Position numbers and translations under genes: made by a program. Below are positions 14,368 through 21,565 of a DNA stretch of 21,565 nt, piece by piece; the first letter of the stretch is position 1; every line of letters starts with the position of its first letter. The notes below the pieces were generated by a model. The model was not told the origin of the DNA and did not search any database. It saw only the letters and a list, made by a program, of their open reading frames with translations. Origin of the DNA: Firm-13 sp964617375 (GTDB lineage Bacteria; Bacillota; Clostridia; Saccharofermentanales; Saccharofermentanaceae); the NCBI GenBank assembly GCA_964617375.1, contig CAZTXQ010000049.1:1-21565 (forward strand), read 5' to 3'.

Positions 14368-17255
14368 TCGATCTTATCGAGCTTGTCTCCGCAGGCCTCA
14401 AGCTTGTCGCGTCCGCCGATTACACAGACGGCATTCGTGTCGGTGACGGCTTTGAGGGTCGCGGCAATTACGCGCAGATCGTCTTTTCCGGTCCGGAGAA
14501 TCTCGTCTCTTGTACGGCAGACGTCGTCATAGGAACGCCCCGACAGATGAAGAACGGCGGCTGCTTTGCCGGTCATGCGCGGCGAGAGCAGCGGCTCGGT
14601 CTCGGCGACGGTTCCGATAATGAATTTGGTCAGATCCTCATCGCCGTCCGCGAACTCGCGCAGGAATTCGTCCGATCTTCCGTAGAATTCGAGCGATCGG
14701 GACGCACTCGGATCGCGGTAGGAATAGAAGGATACGCTGCCGTTCGGGCGCGCGAGGAATCCGGAGCCATAGGCGCCGCCCTGTACGCGGATCACGTTCC
14801 ACAGGTAGCTTAAGGATAGAAGTTTGGACGCCACGCGGAGGCGTCCGCTGTAGGCCGCATTTACGGATGCAAGGTTCGTTCCGGTGACGGCAAAGGACAC
14901 TCCGGCGGGAATGATAAAGCCTTCTCTTTGAATACCGAGCGGTGCGATATCTGCCTCTGGTACCTTTTCGCCGGTAAGCGGCACGATGTTTATCATGTCT
15001 TTGATAAAGCGCATGTCAGGGCTTCCGGTTACGCTTACCGTAAGACGGTCGCGCGTGAAGATGCGCCGGGAAAGATTTTCGAGTTGTCCGGCGAGAGCCT
15101 TCGCGCGGGTCTTGTAGCCGGATTCGGTCTCCTTCATCCAACGGTAACTGAAAAGTCCGCCCGTGTATTCGCCGGCAGCACCCTCCGCGGTGGTGTAGGC
15201 TTCGACGCGCTTCATCGCGTACCGGTGTCCCGACATGACGAAATCCTGCTCGGTCTGGATTTTTTCCTGACGAAGAAGATTGAGGATCTGCTTCTTGTCG
15301 GTAAAGAGCGAATGGTTCACGACCTCGCCGGCCAGGCGAATCAATTCGTCGCGCTTCGTCGACAGGACGCTTCCGGAAAGGACGATATACGGCGCGCAGG
15401 CGTTCGGATTCCTGTCCTTCTCATAGATCTCCGGATGGAAGCTGAGCTTTCCGAGACTTGCCTTGATCTGATTCTGCAATTCCAGCGTGTCGTAATGTTC
15501 GGTGTCGACTTCGGTCAGTACCGAGCAGAGGAAGGAGGCTGCCGCAAGCTCCTCGGGGCTTAATCCGGCCGCGGAGAAATAGAGATCCGCGTAGAGGATT
15601 CCGTCGGTATCGACATCGTGCGTGAGGACCTTGCAGCCTTCGACTTCCGATACTTTGATCGGAAGTTCTTCCGGCTTCTCAGAAATGTCGGAGAGGGAGA
15701 GCATCGGGAGTGTTGCCAGCTGTTCGGGCGTATCGTCCGTTTCCTGCACGATTTTTAAGTCATCGTTCATCTTGATGATCCGCTCTGTTTCTTCGGTACT
15801 CCAGCGGGCCTTGGCTGCTGACAGACGGGCCGCCTCGGCGGTGCGCTTCTCGTCGCCGAGCGTCGCCGAAGGGGTGACGATGACGAGACCCTGATGTGGA
15901 TTGGAAAGAAGAATCGTATCGATCAGTTCTTCGAAATATCCGGTCTCGATTCTGCTGTGGAGCATCTCGAAAACGCCGTCATAGGTGAGGTAAAGGAGGG
16001 GATCTCCGTCGTAGAGCCAGGAATCCATCATCGAGATTCCGTATACGAGTCCGCGCGGATACGTACCGTAATCCCGCTCGCGCAGCCGGAATTCGAGCTG
16101 GTTCAGGGCGGCCGTCAGTTGCTTGTGGTCGAGTCCGCCGCGCACGAGTCCGGAGAGGGTCTCCCGGATACACGCGACAACTTCCGGCACGAGGGATTCC
16201 TCGGTGTTCCGGACGGCGAGCATGACGGACAGCTGCTGTACGGCGTCGTTTGACTGGAAATAGATGTCCTCGGCAAGTTCACGGTCGAGGATCGCCTTCT
16301 TGAGCGGGGACTCGTTGGACCCGCAAAGTACTTCGGAGAGGACTTCGAAGGCCAGCTGCTTTTCCTTTTCTTCAAACGTTCCGTAGACATAGCCGGCCGC
16401 GAGCTGCGTTTTGCCCTTCGGATCTTCGCCGGCCGATATCTCGTACTCCGTGCGGATCTCGCGATAGGCGACCGGTTTCTGGTACGGAATATCGGCATCC
16501 GGAATCTCACGCTCGTAGGAGTTTAAGAATTCGTCGAGGCGCTTAAGAACCGTATCCATATCCACGTCGCCGTCGAGGAAGATTTTCGCGTTGGAAGGGT
16601 GATAGAATTTCCGGTGGCTGTCGAGGAACTGCTCGTAGGTGAGCTCGGGGATATGCTCGGGGTCGCCGCCGGACTCGAGTCCATAGCAGGTGTCGGGGAA
16701 GAGGAGGCGGTTTACCTCCGCGCCCATTACGGACTCGACAGACGAGTATACGCCCTTCATCTCGTTAAAAACGACGCCCTTGTACTGCGGCTCTGCGTCC
16801 TTCTCGAAAAGCTCGTAGTGCCAGCCCTCCTGGAGGAACACACCGGCGTTCCGGTAGATCAGCGGGTGCAAAACGGCGTCCATGTAGACGTCGATCAGGT
16901 TCAGGAAGTCGCGGTTGTTCCGGCTCGAGACCGGGTACATCGTCTTATCGGGGAAGGTCATCGCGTTCAGGAAAGTCTGCAGCGAGCCCTTAAGGAGCTC
17001 GACGAAGGGCTCCTTTACCGGGTACTTGTCCGATCCGTTCAGGACCGAATGCTCGAGAATGTGAAATACGCCCGTGTCGTCGGACGGAATCGTCTTGAAG
17101 GTGATGGCGAAGGTCTTGTTCCTGTCGTCGCGCTTGAGCCAGATCAGCTTCGTGCCGGTCTTCTTGTATTCCATCTCGAAAAGAGTCGCCTTGAGTTCGT
17201 CGGCCGGGCGGACTTGTGTTACGGTGAACCCGTGGATCGTATCATTTACCTTCAT
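14358..17255 (-). CDS. M16C metallopeptidase (PreP/Cym1/falcilysin-like)
   Basis: A 965-residue zinc peptidase. The inverted zinc motif HILEH (His65, Glu68, His69) and the third ligand Glu165 in VVFNEMKGVYSS are present, 96 residues after His69 as in plant PreP. LLKGSLQTFLNAMTFPDKTMYPVSS and FLNLIDVYMDAVLHP are hallmarks of the M16C subfamily, and the length fits a single-chain enzyme with two halves joined by a helical hairpin (about residues 480-540). There is no signal peptide, so it acts in the cytoplasm, where the family degrades short peptides in a closed chamber. The frame is open to 17408, but ATG 17255 has GAGGTTAG upstream and begins the conserved region (MKVNDTIHGFTV). It converges on the DUF4203-like gene and is divergent from the SulP gene. 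Confidence 0.95.
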   Translation of the reverse strand: MKVNDTIHGFTVTQVRPADELKATLFEMEYKKTGTKLIWLKRDDRNKTFAITFKTIPSDDTGVFHILEHSVLNGSDKYPVKEPFVELLKGSLQTFLNAMTFPDKTMYPVSSRNNRDFLNLIDVYMDAVLHPLIYRNAGVFLQEGWHYELFEKDAEPQYKGVVFNEMKGVYSSVESVMGAEVNRLLFPDTCYGLESGGDPEHIPELTYEQFLDSHRKFYHPSNAKIFLDGDVDMDTVLKRLDEFLNSYEREIPDADIPYQKPVAYREIRTEYEISAGEDPKGKTQLAAGYVYGTFEEKEKQLAFEVLSEVLCGSNESPLKKAILDRELAEDIYFQSNDAVQQLSVMLAVRNTEESLVPEVVACIRETLSGLVRGGLDHKQLTAALNQLEFRLRERDYGTYPRGLVYGISMMDSWLYDGDPLLYLTYDGVFEMLHSRIETGYFEELIDTILLSNPHQGLVIVTPSATLGDEKRTAEAARLSAAKARWSTEETERIIKMNDDLKIVQETDDTPEQLATLPMLSLSDISEKPEELPIKVSEVEGCKVLTHDVDTDGILYADLYFSAAGLSPEELAAASFLCSVLTEVDTEHYDTLELQNQIKASLGKLSFHPEIYEKDRNPNACAPYIVLSGSVLSTKRDELIRLAGEVVNHSLFTDKKQILNLLRQEKIQTEQDFVMSGHRYAMKRVEAYTTAEGAAGEYTGGLFSYRWMKETESGYKTRAKALAGQLENLSRRIFTRDRLTVSVTGSPDMRFIKDMINIVPLTGEKVPEADIAPLGIQREGFIIPAGVSFAVTGTNLASVNAAYSGRLRVASKLLSLSYLWNVIRVQGGAYGSGFLARPNGSVSFYSYRDPSASRSLEFYGRSDEFLREFADGDEDLTKFIIGTVAETEPLLSPRMTGKAAAVLHLSGRSYDDVCRTRDEILRTGKDDLRVIAATLKAVTDTNAVCVIGGRDKLEACGDKLDKIEEI

Positions 17256-17585
17256 TTTACTAACCTCGTCGTTTCTTTTTAATAAACCGGATATCGGATC
17301 CGGCTGAATCGTCTTATAATTTGATCGGGAAGCCCGCAGTTTCCGGGGGCTTGTCCCGGAAATCATGATATCGCTTTTCGCATCAAAAAAACAGCCGGAA
17401 CGGAGCACGCTCCTGCCTGAGGAGAACCGAATCGATTAAAGACGCAGGCAAATACCCTTAAACAGCCTGAAATGACGGTTTTTCTTGACGCTTCCTTTAC
17501 GCGCGCGTATATTTTTTAATTGTGACCGTCGGACCGGGATCCTTTTTCGCGTTCAGACGGCACCAATCTGATTAGAGGAGTTGTT
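17256..17585. other. 330-bp divergent intergenic region with a hairpin
   Basis: It lies between the M16C (-) and SulP (+) starts. TTTCCGGG / CCCGGAAA (17340-17347, 17355-17362) is a perfect 8-bp hairpin with a 7-nt loop about 85 bp before the M16C start and lacks a T-tract. The SulP promoter is at 17485-17513. In the SulP leader CCGTC (17526-17530) can pair with GACGG (17556-17560). I see no gene here. Confidence 0.5.
17485..17513 (+). promoter_or_regulatory. Strong sigma-A-like promoter of the SulP gene
   Basis: TTGACG (17485-17490), a 17-bp spacer, and TATATT (17508-17513). The predicted leader is about 65 nt and ends with the ribosome site AGAGGAG (17574-17580) before ATG 17586. Confidence 0.75.
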
Positions 17586-19292
17586 ATGCATTATTTATCG
17601 GACGTTTTCCAGCCTAAACTACTGACGACTTTGAAGGGTTATACCAAAGAACAGTTTCTTAAAGACGTAATTGCCGGTGTCATCGTTGCCATTATCGCTC
17701 TACCGCTCTCCATCGCTCTGGCAATCGCTTCGGGCGTATCTCCCGAAAAAGGTATCTACACAGCGATCATCGCCGGCTTCCTGATCTCGGCCTTAGGCGG
17801 AAGCAGAGTACAGATCGGAGGACCCACAGCCGCATTTATGACGATTATCTTCGGTGTAATCGCCAAATACGGAATGGACGGCCTGATGATAGCGACCTTC
17901 ATGGCGGGAATTATGATGGTGCTTTTCGGAGTTTTCAAACTCGGTTCCGTCATCAAGTTTATCCCGTACCCGATTACCACCGGGTTCACGAGCGGAATCG
18001 CCGTTACGATTCTGACCTCGCAGATCAAGGATCTATTCGGCCTGACCACGGCCGAGCTTCCCGGAGATTTTCTCGGTAAATGGAAAATCTACATCGCAAG
18101 CATGAACACCATCAATATTACCGCTCTCCTTCTGGGTCTTCTGGCTTTAGGCATCATGATCGTTATGCCCAAAATCACGCCGAAAGTCCCCGGAGCGCTG
18201 GTTGCCCTTGTCGTGACGGCGGCTATCGTTAAGATCTTTAACCTCGATATTCAGACGATCGGAAGCAAGTACACCGAGCTTTCCTCGGCACTTCCTTCAC
18301 TCACTCTTCCGAATATTACGTCGGATAAAGTCTTAAATCTGATCGAGCCCGCCTTTACCATCGCGTTTCTCGGCTCCGTCGAATCCTTGCTGTCCGCCGT
18401 CGTTTCCGACGGTATGATCGGTTCGAAGCACCGTTCGAACACCGAGCTGATCGCACAGGGCGTCGCCAACATGGGATCGGCGCTGTTCGGCGGTATTCCC
18501 GCCACGGGCGCGATCGCGCGTACGGTAGCCAATATCAAGAACGGAGGCCGCACGCCGGTCTCCGGAATCGTGCATTCCGTGACGCTTCTTCTTATCCTGA
18601 TCATCTTTATGCCCTTCGCGAAAATGATCCCTCTGACGGCTCTTGCCGCCGTCCTGATCCTTGTCGCGTACAACATGAGCAGCTGGCGTGAATTCGCGGA
18701 TCTCTTAAAGTCCCCGAAGAGCGACATCGTTGTTCTCCTGGTCACTTTCTTCATGACGGTATTCTTCGATCTGGTAAAAGCGATCGAGATCGGCATCGTC
18801 CTTGCCGCGCTTCTTTTCATGAAGCGGATGGCGGATGTTACCGGAGTCAAGGTGAGAAACATGGATGCCGGCGAAGAGAGCGGGGAGAACCTTGAGGTGA
18901 AGGACGCAGACGACGCCGAGCTTCCCGGGACGAAGGTTTTCAAGAATGTTCTGATCTATGAAATCAACGGGCCGTTCTTCTTTGGTGCCGCCGACAAATT
19001 CATAGATGCCGAATCCGCGGTCAGCAACAAGACGAAGATCCTGATCGTCAAGATGAAGCATGTTCCCGCGATGGACGCAACGGCGCTTCACGCGTTTAAC
19101 CGCATCGTGAAAATTTGCGCGAAGAGGAAGATTACTCTTCTTCTGACCGGCATTCAGGAGCAGCCGAAATCAGTGCTCGACAAGGCCGGCGTAACAGCCA
19201 AAATCGGAGACGATCATATTTTCACAGGCCTCGGGGACGCGGTTGCCTATGTGCAGGCGCGTGCGGAAAAGGCCGGCGTCAAACCGGAATAA
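17586..19292 (+). CDS. SulP-family inorganic anion transporter with STAS domain
   Basis: A 568-residue SLC26/SulP transporter. The N-terminal motif (FLKDVIAGVIVAIIALPLSI, then IASGVSPEKGIYTAIIAG), GSRVQIGGPTAAFM, PYPITTGFTSGIAVTI and FGGIPATGAIARTVANIKNG are family signatures across about 14 membrane segments. The C-terminal ~110 residues form a cytoplasmic STAS domain (VLIYEINGPFFFGAADKF, then LIVKMKHVPAMDATALHAF). Bacterial members carry sulfate, bicarbonate or C4-dicarboxylates; the substrate cannot be told from sequence alone. The gene stands alone with its own strong promoter and a terminator, so there is no neighbouring carbonic anhydrase or sulfate gene to guide the choice. Confidence 0.95.
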   Translation: MHYLSDVFQPKLLTTLKGYTKEQFLKDVIAGVIVAIIALPLSIALAIASGVSPEKGIYTAIIAGFLISALGGSRVQIGGPTAAFMTIIFGVIAKYGMDGLMIATFMAGIMMVLFGVFKLGSVIKFIPYPITTGFTSGIAVTILTSQIKDLFGLTTAELPGDFLGKWKIYIASMNTINITALLLGLLALGIMIVMPKITPKVPGALVALVVTAAIVKIFNLDIQTIGSKYTELSSALPSLTLPNITSDKVLNLIEPAFTIAFLGSVESLLSAVVSDGMIGSKHRSNTELIAQGVANMGSALFGGIPATGAIARTVANIKNGGRTPVSGIVHSVTLLLILIIFMPFAKMIPLTALAAVLILVAYNMSSWREFADLLKSPKSDIVVLLVTFFMTVFFDLVKAIEIGIVLAALLFMKRMADVTGVKVRNMDAGEESGENLEVKDADDAELPGTKVFKNVLIYEINGPFFFGAADKFIDAESAVSNKTKILIVKMKHVPAMDATALHAFNRIVKICAKRKITLLLTGIQEQPKSVLDKAGVTAKIGDDHIFTGLGDAVAYVQARAEKAGVKPE

Positions 19293-19344
19293 GAGCCGTA
19301 AAGGTATTTGAATGAGATCAGGTTGTGAAGCGCACCCCAAATAG

Positions 19345-19410
19345 ATATGCTCCCCACTCAAGTTGACAGACGATAAAAACGTCTAAAGCGAGAGGGGGAG
19401 CATATTTTTT
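19345..19410. terminator. Long composite hairpin with T-tract after the SulP gene
   Basis: Outer arms ATATGCTCCCC (19345-19355) and GGGGAGCATAT (19395-19405) form an 11-bp stem followed by a T run to 19410. Inside is a second small stem, AGACG/CGTCT. It lies 52 nt after the SulP stop and 58 nt from the end of the converging SDR gene. It works best as a rightward terminator. The long loop and perfect 11-bp ends would also suit a remnant of a miniature inverted-repeat element. Confidence 0.7.
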
Positions 19411-19468
19411 AGGACGAGAAGTTCCATGATTGGAGGTTCGCTTTACTGCCGGCCGCGGAGCGGTATTC

Positions 19469-20476
19469 TCAGCAGAACGCCGCGGGGGATGCGATCTTGA
19501 TTACATGATCCTCCCAGGCATCCCACTCCGCATCGACTCCGTGCAGTTCCGGACGGTTCATGAGACATTCAAGTGACTGGCGGACGCCGGTATCAAAGCG
19601 TATGGTTGCGGCAAAACCCGGAACCAAGCGCTTTATTTTTGTGTTGTCAAATACAACATTTACGCTCTTATCGCCGTTTAATGGGCCGTTCAGTTCCGGA
19701 CGGAGAGCGACCAATGTATCGGTCGCGACATGGACGAGTTTCGGCTTGACGCCGATCGCATCGCCGACGATCTCGTAGATCCGGTTCCAGGTGAGTGATT
19801 CGTCCGACGTAATATGTACGGCCTCGCCGATCGCATGCGGATTCCCGAGAAGCCCGATGAACGCCTTCGCGAAGTCCATGCTGTGTGTTACGGTCCAAAG
19901 GGTCTGACCGTCGCCCGGAACGATAACCGGACGGCCTTCCTTCATGCGCATCAGTTCGCTCCAGGGGCCTTTGGAGCCGTGGATTGCGAGCGGTATGGAG
20001 CCGTCCGCATACGTGTGGCTCGGGCGCACCGTCGTAAACGGGAAGCCTGTGCTCCGGTACGCGTCCATAAGAACCTGCTCGCAGGCCGCTTTGTCGCGCG
20101 AATACTGCCAGTAGGGATTCGCAAGAGGCGTGCTCTCGGTAATCAGATAATTCGACAGCGGTTTCTGATACGCCGACGCAGAACTGATGAAAATATATTG
20201 CTTCGTACGGCCTTCGAAAAGCCGGATATCCCTTGAAACCTGCTCGGGGGTAAAAGCGATGAACTCGCAGACGACGTCGAAAAATTCGTCCTTGAGAAGC
20301 GCCCTCATCTCTTCTTCGTTGTTGATATCGCCCTTTATGGTTCGGATATTTTCCGGCAGGGCACGGTTCCGGCTGCCCCGGTTAAGGAGCGTAAGCTCAA
20401 AGGAATCGATTGCGGAAAGCTGTCTGGTAATGGAACCGCTGATCGTGCCGGTTCCGCCGATAAAAAGTACTTTCAT
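19469..20476 (-). CDS. NAD(P)-dependent epimerase/dehydratase-like SDR protein
   Basis: A 335-residue extended/atypical short-chain dehydrogenase. The nucleotide-binding motif is FIGGTGTISGSI (residues 6-17), followed by LLNRGSRNR (30-38; the Arg residues after the second strand suggest NADP), GD (49-50), the strand YIFISSASAY, and the catalytic pair Tyr125/Lys129 (YSRDK). This pattern (GGTGxIS, NRG) is that of the CSP41/isoflavone-reductase-like 'NAD-dependent epimerase' group common in Firmicutes, most of unknown substrate. Its ribosome site GAGGTTATC precedes ATG 20476. It stands alone, so context does not point to a pathway. Confidence 0.9.
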   Translation of the reverse strand: MKVLFIGGTGTISGSITRQLSAIDSFELTLLNRGSRNRALPENIRTIKGDINNEEEMRALLKDEFFDVVCEFIAFTPEQVSRDIRLFEGRTKQYIFISSASAYQKPLSNYLITESTPLANPYWQYSRDKAACEQVLMDAYRSTGFPFTTVRPSHTYADGSIPLAIHGSKGPWSELMRMKEGRPVIVPGDGQTLWTVTHSMDFAKAFIGLLGNPHAIGEAVHITSDESLTWNRIYEIVGDAIGVKPKLVHVATDTLVALRPELNGPLNGDKSVNVVFDNTKIKRLVPGFAATIRFDTGVRQSLECLMNRPELHGVDAEWDAWEDHVIKIASPAAFC

Positions 20477-20531
20477 ATGATAACCTCACTTTCCCTAAAG
20501 GAATCTTCGTTGTACAAAGGTGTCTATTCAG

Positions 20532-20540
20532 AGTATAGCA
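20532..20540 (-). promoter_or_regulatory. Extended -10 promoter of the SDR gene
   Basis: On the minus strand TGCTATACT matches the extended -10 pattern TGnTATAnT. Transcription would begin about 48 nt before the start codon. No clear -35 is seen, as is common for extended -10 promoters. Confidence 0.5.
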
Positions 20541-20765
20541 TGAGGACCGCGGCGGTTTTATCGGAATACGGCTCAAAAATCAGACACATTTGCCGGATTG
20601 CATACGCGTCCCCGGAGACTGCCATGATACCCGCCGTGATTACTGCAAACCTCGCGATTTTTCGAGCTTTTTATGATAAAAAGATAAATATAGCAGAAAA
20701 AAGGAAAATTGCCTGAGGGGTAAACGTTTCGTCTGGTTGCTGATTTTATATTATTGAGTCAGAAT

Positions 20766-20806
20766 AGAAGCAGAAGGAAAATAATGCCTTCTGCTTCTTT
20801 TTTTTT
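20766..20806 (+). terminator. Strong intrinsic terminator in the leader of the hydrogenase-like gene (possible attenuator)
   Basis: AGAAGCAGAAGG (20766-20777) and CCTTCTGCTTCT (20787-20798) form a perfect 12-bp stem with a 9-nt loop, followed by an unbroken T run to 20806. The hydrogenase-like start codon is only 22 nt further on, with its ribosome site GAGGAG at 20814-20819. The nearest upstream gene runs the other way, so there is no obvious transcript for it to end other than this gene's own leader. Confidence 0.8.
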
Positions 20807-20828
20807 AACCTGCGAGGAGAAACCAAGT

Positions 20829-21565
20829 ATGGACAACTTTGATGAATTGTATCAAAAAGCGGTTGAAGCCGCCGTTCAGAACAAGGTCGACGAAGAACTC
20901 AAAAATCCGCGGAATAATATACGGTATGACAAATATCAACTCGACTGCCTGCTGAATCCCGAGAAGCAGCCGATTGTCCTTCGTATCGGCGACTGCCTGT
21001 GCGAGAATGAAGAGAAGCGCGCATGCCAGGATGTCTGTTTTTTCGATGCGCTCCAGAAAGACGAGAACGGCAACGTCACCGTAAGCAAGGATTCCTGCGT
21101 CGGCTGCATGGCTTGTTTAAGTCACTGCGAAGCCGGAAATCTGGTTGCGAGAAAAGATATCCTTCCGGTTTTCGAGCTCCTGAACCATGACGACGCACCC
21201 GTTTACGCGCTGATCGCGCCCGCCTATATCAGCCAGTTCAGCGAGGACATCACGCCCGGCAAGCTCCGGAGCGCCTTCAAGCATATGGGCTTTGCCGGCA
21301 TGATCGAGGTGGCGCTTTTCGCGGATATTCTTACGATGAAAGAGGCGCTCGAATTCGAACGCGCCATCAAGACGGACAAGGACTACTTGCTTACGAGCAG
21401 CTGCTGCCCGATCTGGATCGGCATGATCCGCAAAGTCTACGGACAGATGGTCTCACATATTCCGCCGTCGGTATCGCCGATGGTTGCCTGCGGCCGCTCG
21501 ATCAAGCTCCTTCACCCGACAGCCAAGACGGTCTTTATCGGGCCCTGCGTCGCGAAAAAAGCCGA
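20829..21565 (+). CDS. [FeFe]-hydrogenase-like iron-sulfur protein (partial, runs off the window)
   Basis: The first 245 residues are seen. A ferredoxin-like cluster motif Cys90-x2-Cys93-x2-Cys96-x3-Cys100 (CVGCMACLSHCEAG) is preceded by another cysteine set (GDCLCENEEKRACQDVC, 55-70) that may bind a second cluster. The H-cluster domain begins near APVYALIAPAY (123-133). L1 is SSCCPIW (190-196), where the usual TSCCP Thr is Ser, and L2 begins GPCVAKKA (238-245) at the edge. SVSPMVACGRSIK between them favours the putative group B [FeFe]-hydrogenases over group A, but the end is missing. Such enzymes evolve or sense hydrogen in anaerobes. The start ATG 20829 has GAGGAG upstream. A strong terminator-like hairpin lies just before it. 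Confidence 0.88.
   Translation, partial: MDNFDELYQKAVEAAVQNKVDEELKNPRNNIRYDKYQLDCLLNPEKQPIVLRIGDCLCENEEKRACQDVCFFDALQKDENGNVTVSKDSCVGCMACLSHCEAGNLVARKDILPVFELLNHDDAPVYALIAPAYISQFSEDITPGKLRSAFKHMGFAGMIEVALFADILTMKEALEFERAIKTDKDYLLTSSCCPIWIGMIRKVYGQMVSHIPPSVSPMVACGRSIKLLHPTAKTVFIGPCVAKKA

Larger units (their letters stand above)
20477..20828. other. 352-bp divergent intergenic region before the hydrogenase-like gene
   Basis: It contains the SDR promoter, a perfect dyad CTTTTTA-tga-TAAAAAG (20667-20683), an AT-rich stretch with a TATATT box (20747-20752) and the terminator at 20766-20806. A 79-codon frame (20477-20716) crosses the SDR promoter, has no ribosome site and looks random, so it is not called. 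Confidence 0.5.

Noticed and set aside
20477..20716. 79-codon frame upstream of the hydrogenase-like gene
   Set aside because: It overlaps the promoter and start region of the divergent SDR gene, has no ribosome site and shows no protein-like pattern.

Overview
The window looks like a fragment of an anaerobic, fermentative Firmicute (Clostridia, Lachnospiraceae/Oscillospiraceae-like), probably from a gut or rumen metagenome. Evidence: a partial [FeFe]-hydrogenase-type iron-sulfur protein at the right edge, an MnmM (YtqB-type) tRNA methyltransferase, a PreP/Cym1-type M16C peptidase, a CE2-like carbohydrate esterase, strong Shine-Dalgarno sites and sigma-A-like promoters. This is inferred from gene families; no marker gene fixes the taxon.

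Layout. (1) 1-318: two copies of a 75-bp hairpin repeat (family A), then non-coding DNA. (2) 319-3586: housekeeping genes: an RsmC/YbxB-like methyltransferase (-), mnmM (+), a PAP2 phosphatase (-) overlapping mnmM tail to tail, and a DusB-type tRNA dihydrouridine synthase (+). The last is interrupted by a 100-N run whose flanks repeat the same 55 bases; removing the artefact restores one continuous frame. (3) 3587-4311: non-coding DNA with four copies of a 74-bp hairpin repeat (family B), a terminator and a promoter. (4) 4312-9710: a tightly packed four-gene operon of two FtsX/MacB-type permeases, a LolD/MacB-type ATPase and a large lipoprotein that seems to join a propeller-like N-terminal half to a solute-binding-protein-like C-terminal half. 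The first permease has an apparent frameshift at a T6 run near its start. (5) 9711-10675: non-coding DNA with about six copies of a 75-bp hairpin repeat (family C) and a bidirectional terminator. (6) 10676-14327: a DUF853/YjgR HerA-like ATPase (-) downstream of a CE2-like esterase (-), and a divergent multi-membrane protein (+). (7) 14358-19292: an M16C metallopeptidase (-) and a SulP anion transporter with STAS domain (+). (8) 19469-21565: an NAD(P)-dependent epimerase-like SDR (-) and, divergently, the partial hydrogenase-like gene (+), which has a strong intrinsic terminator directly in front of its ribosome binding site.

Two patterns stand out beyond the gene list. First, three unrelated sequence families of tandem hairpin repeats share nearly the same architecture (period 74-75 bp, stem 9-14 bp, loop 16-17 nt), and two of them bracket the ABC/lipoprotein operon, whose permease genes look more AT-rich than the surrounding genes. 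Second, at three gene ends a 15-36 bp segment containing the stop codon is repeated 32-35 bp further on, so the gene terminus appears twice.

All calls come from reading the sequence by eye; no database search was possible.
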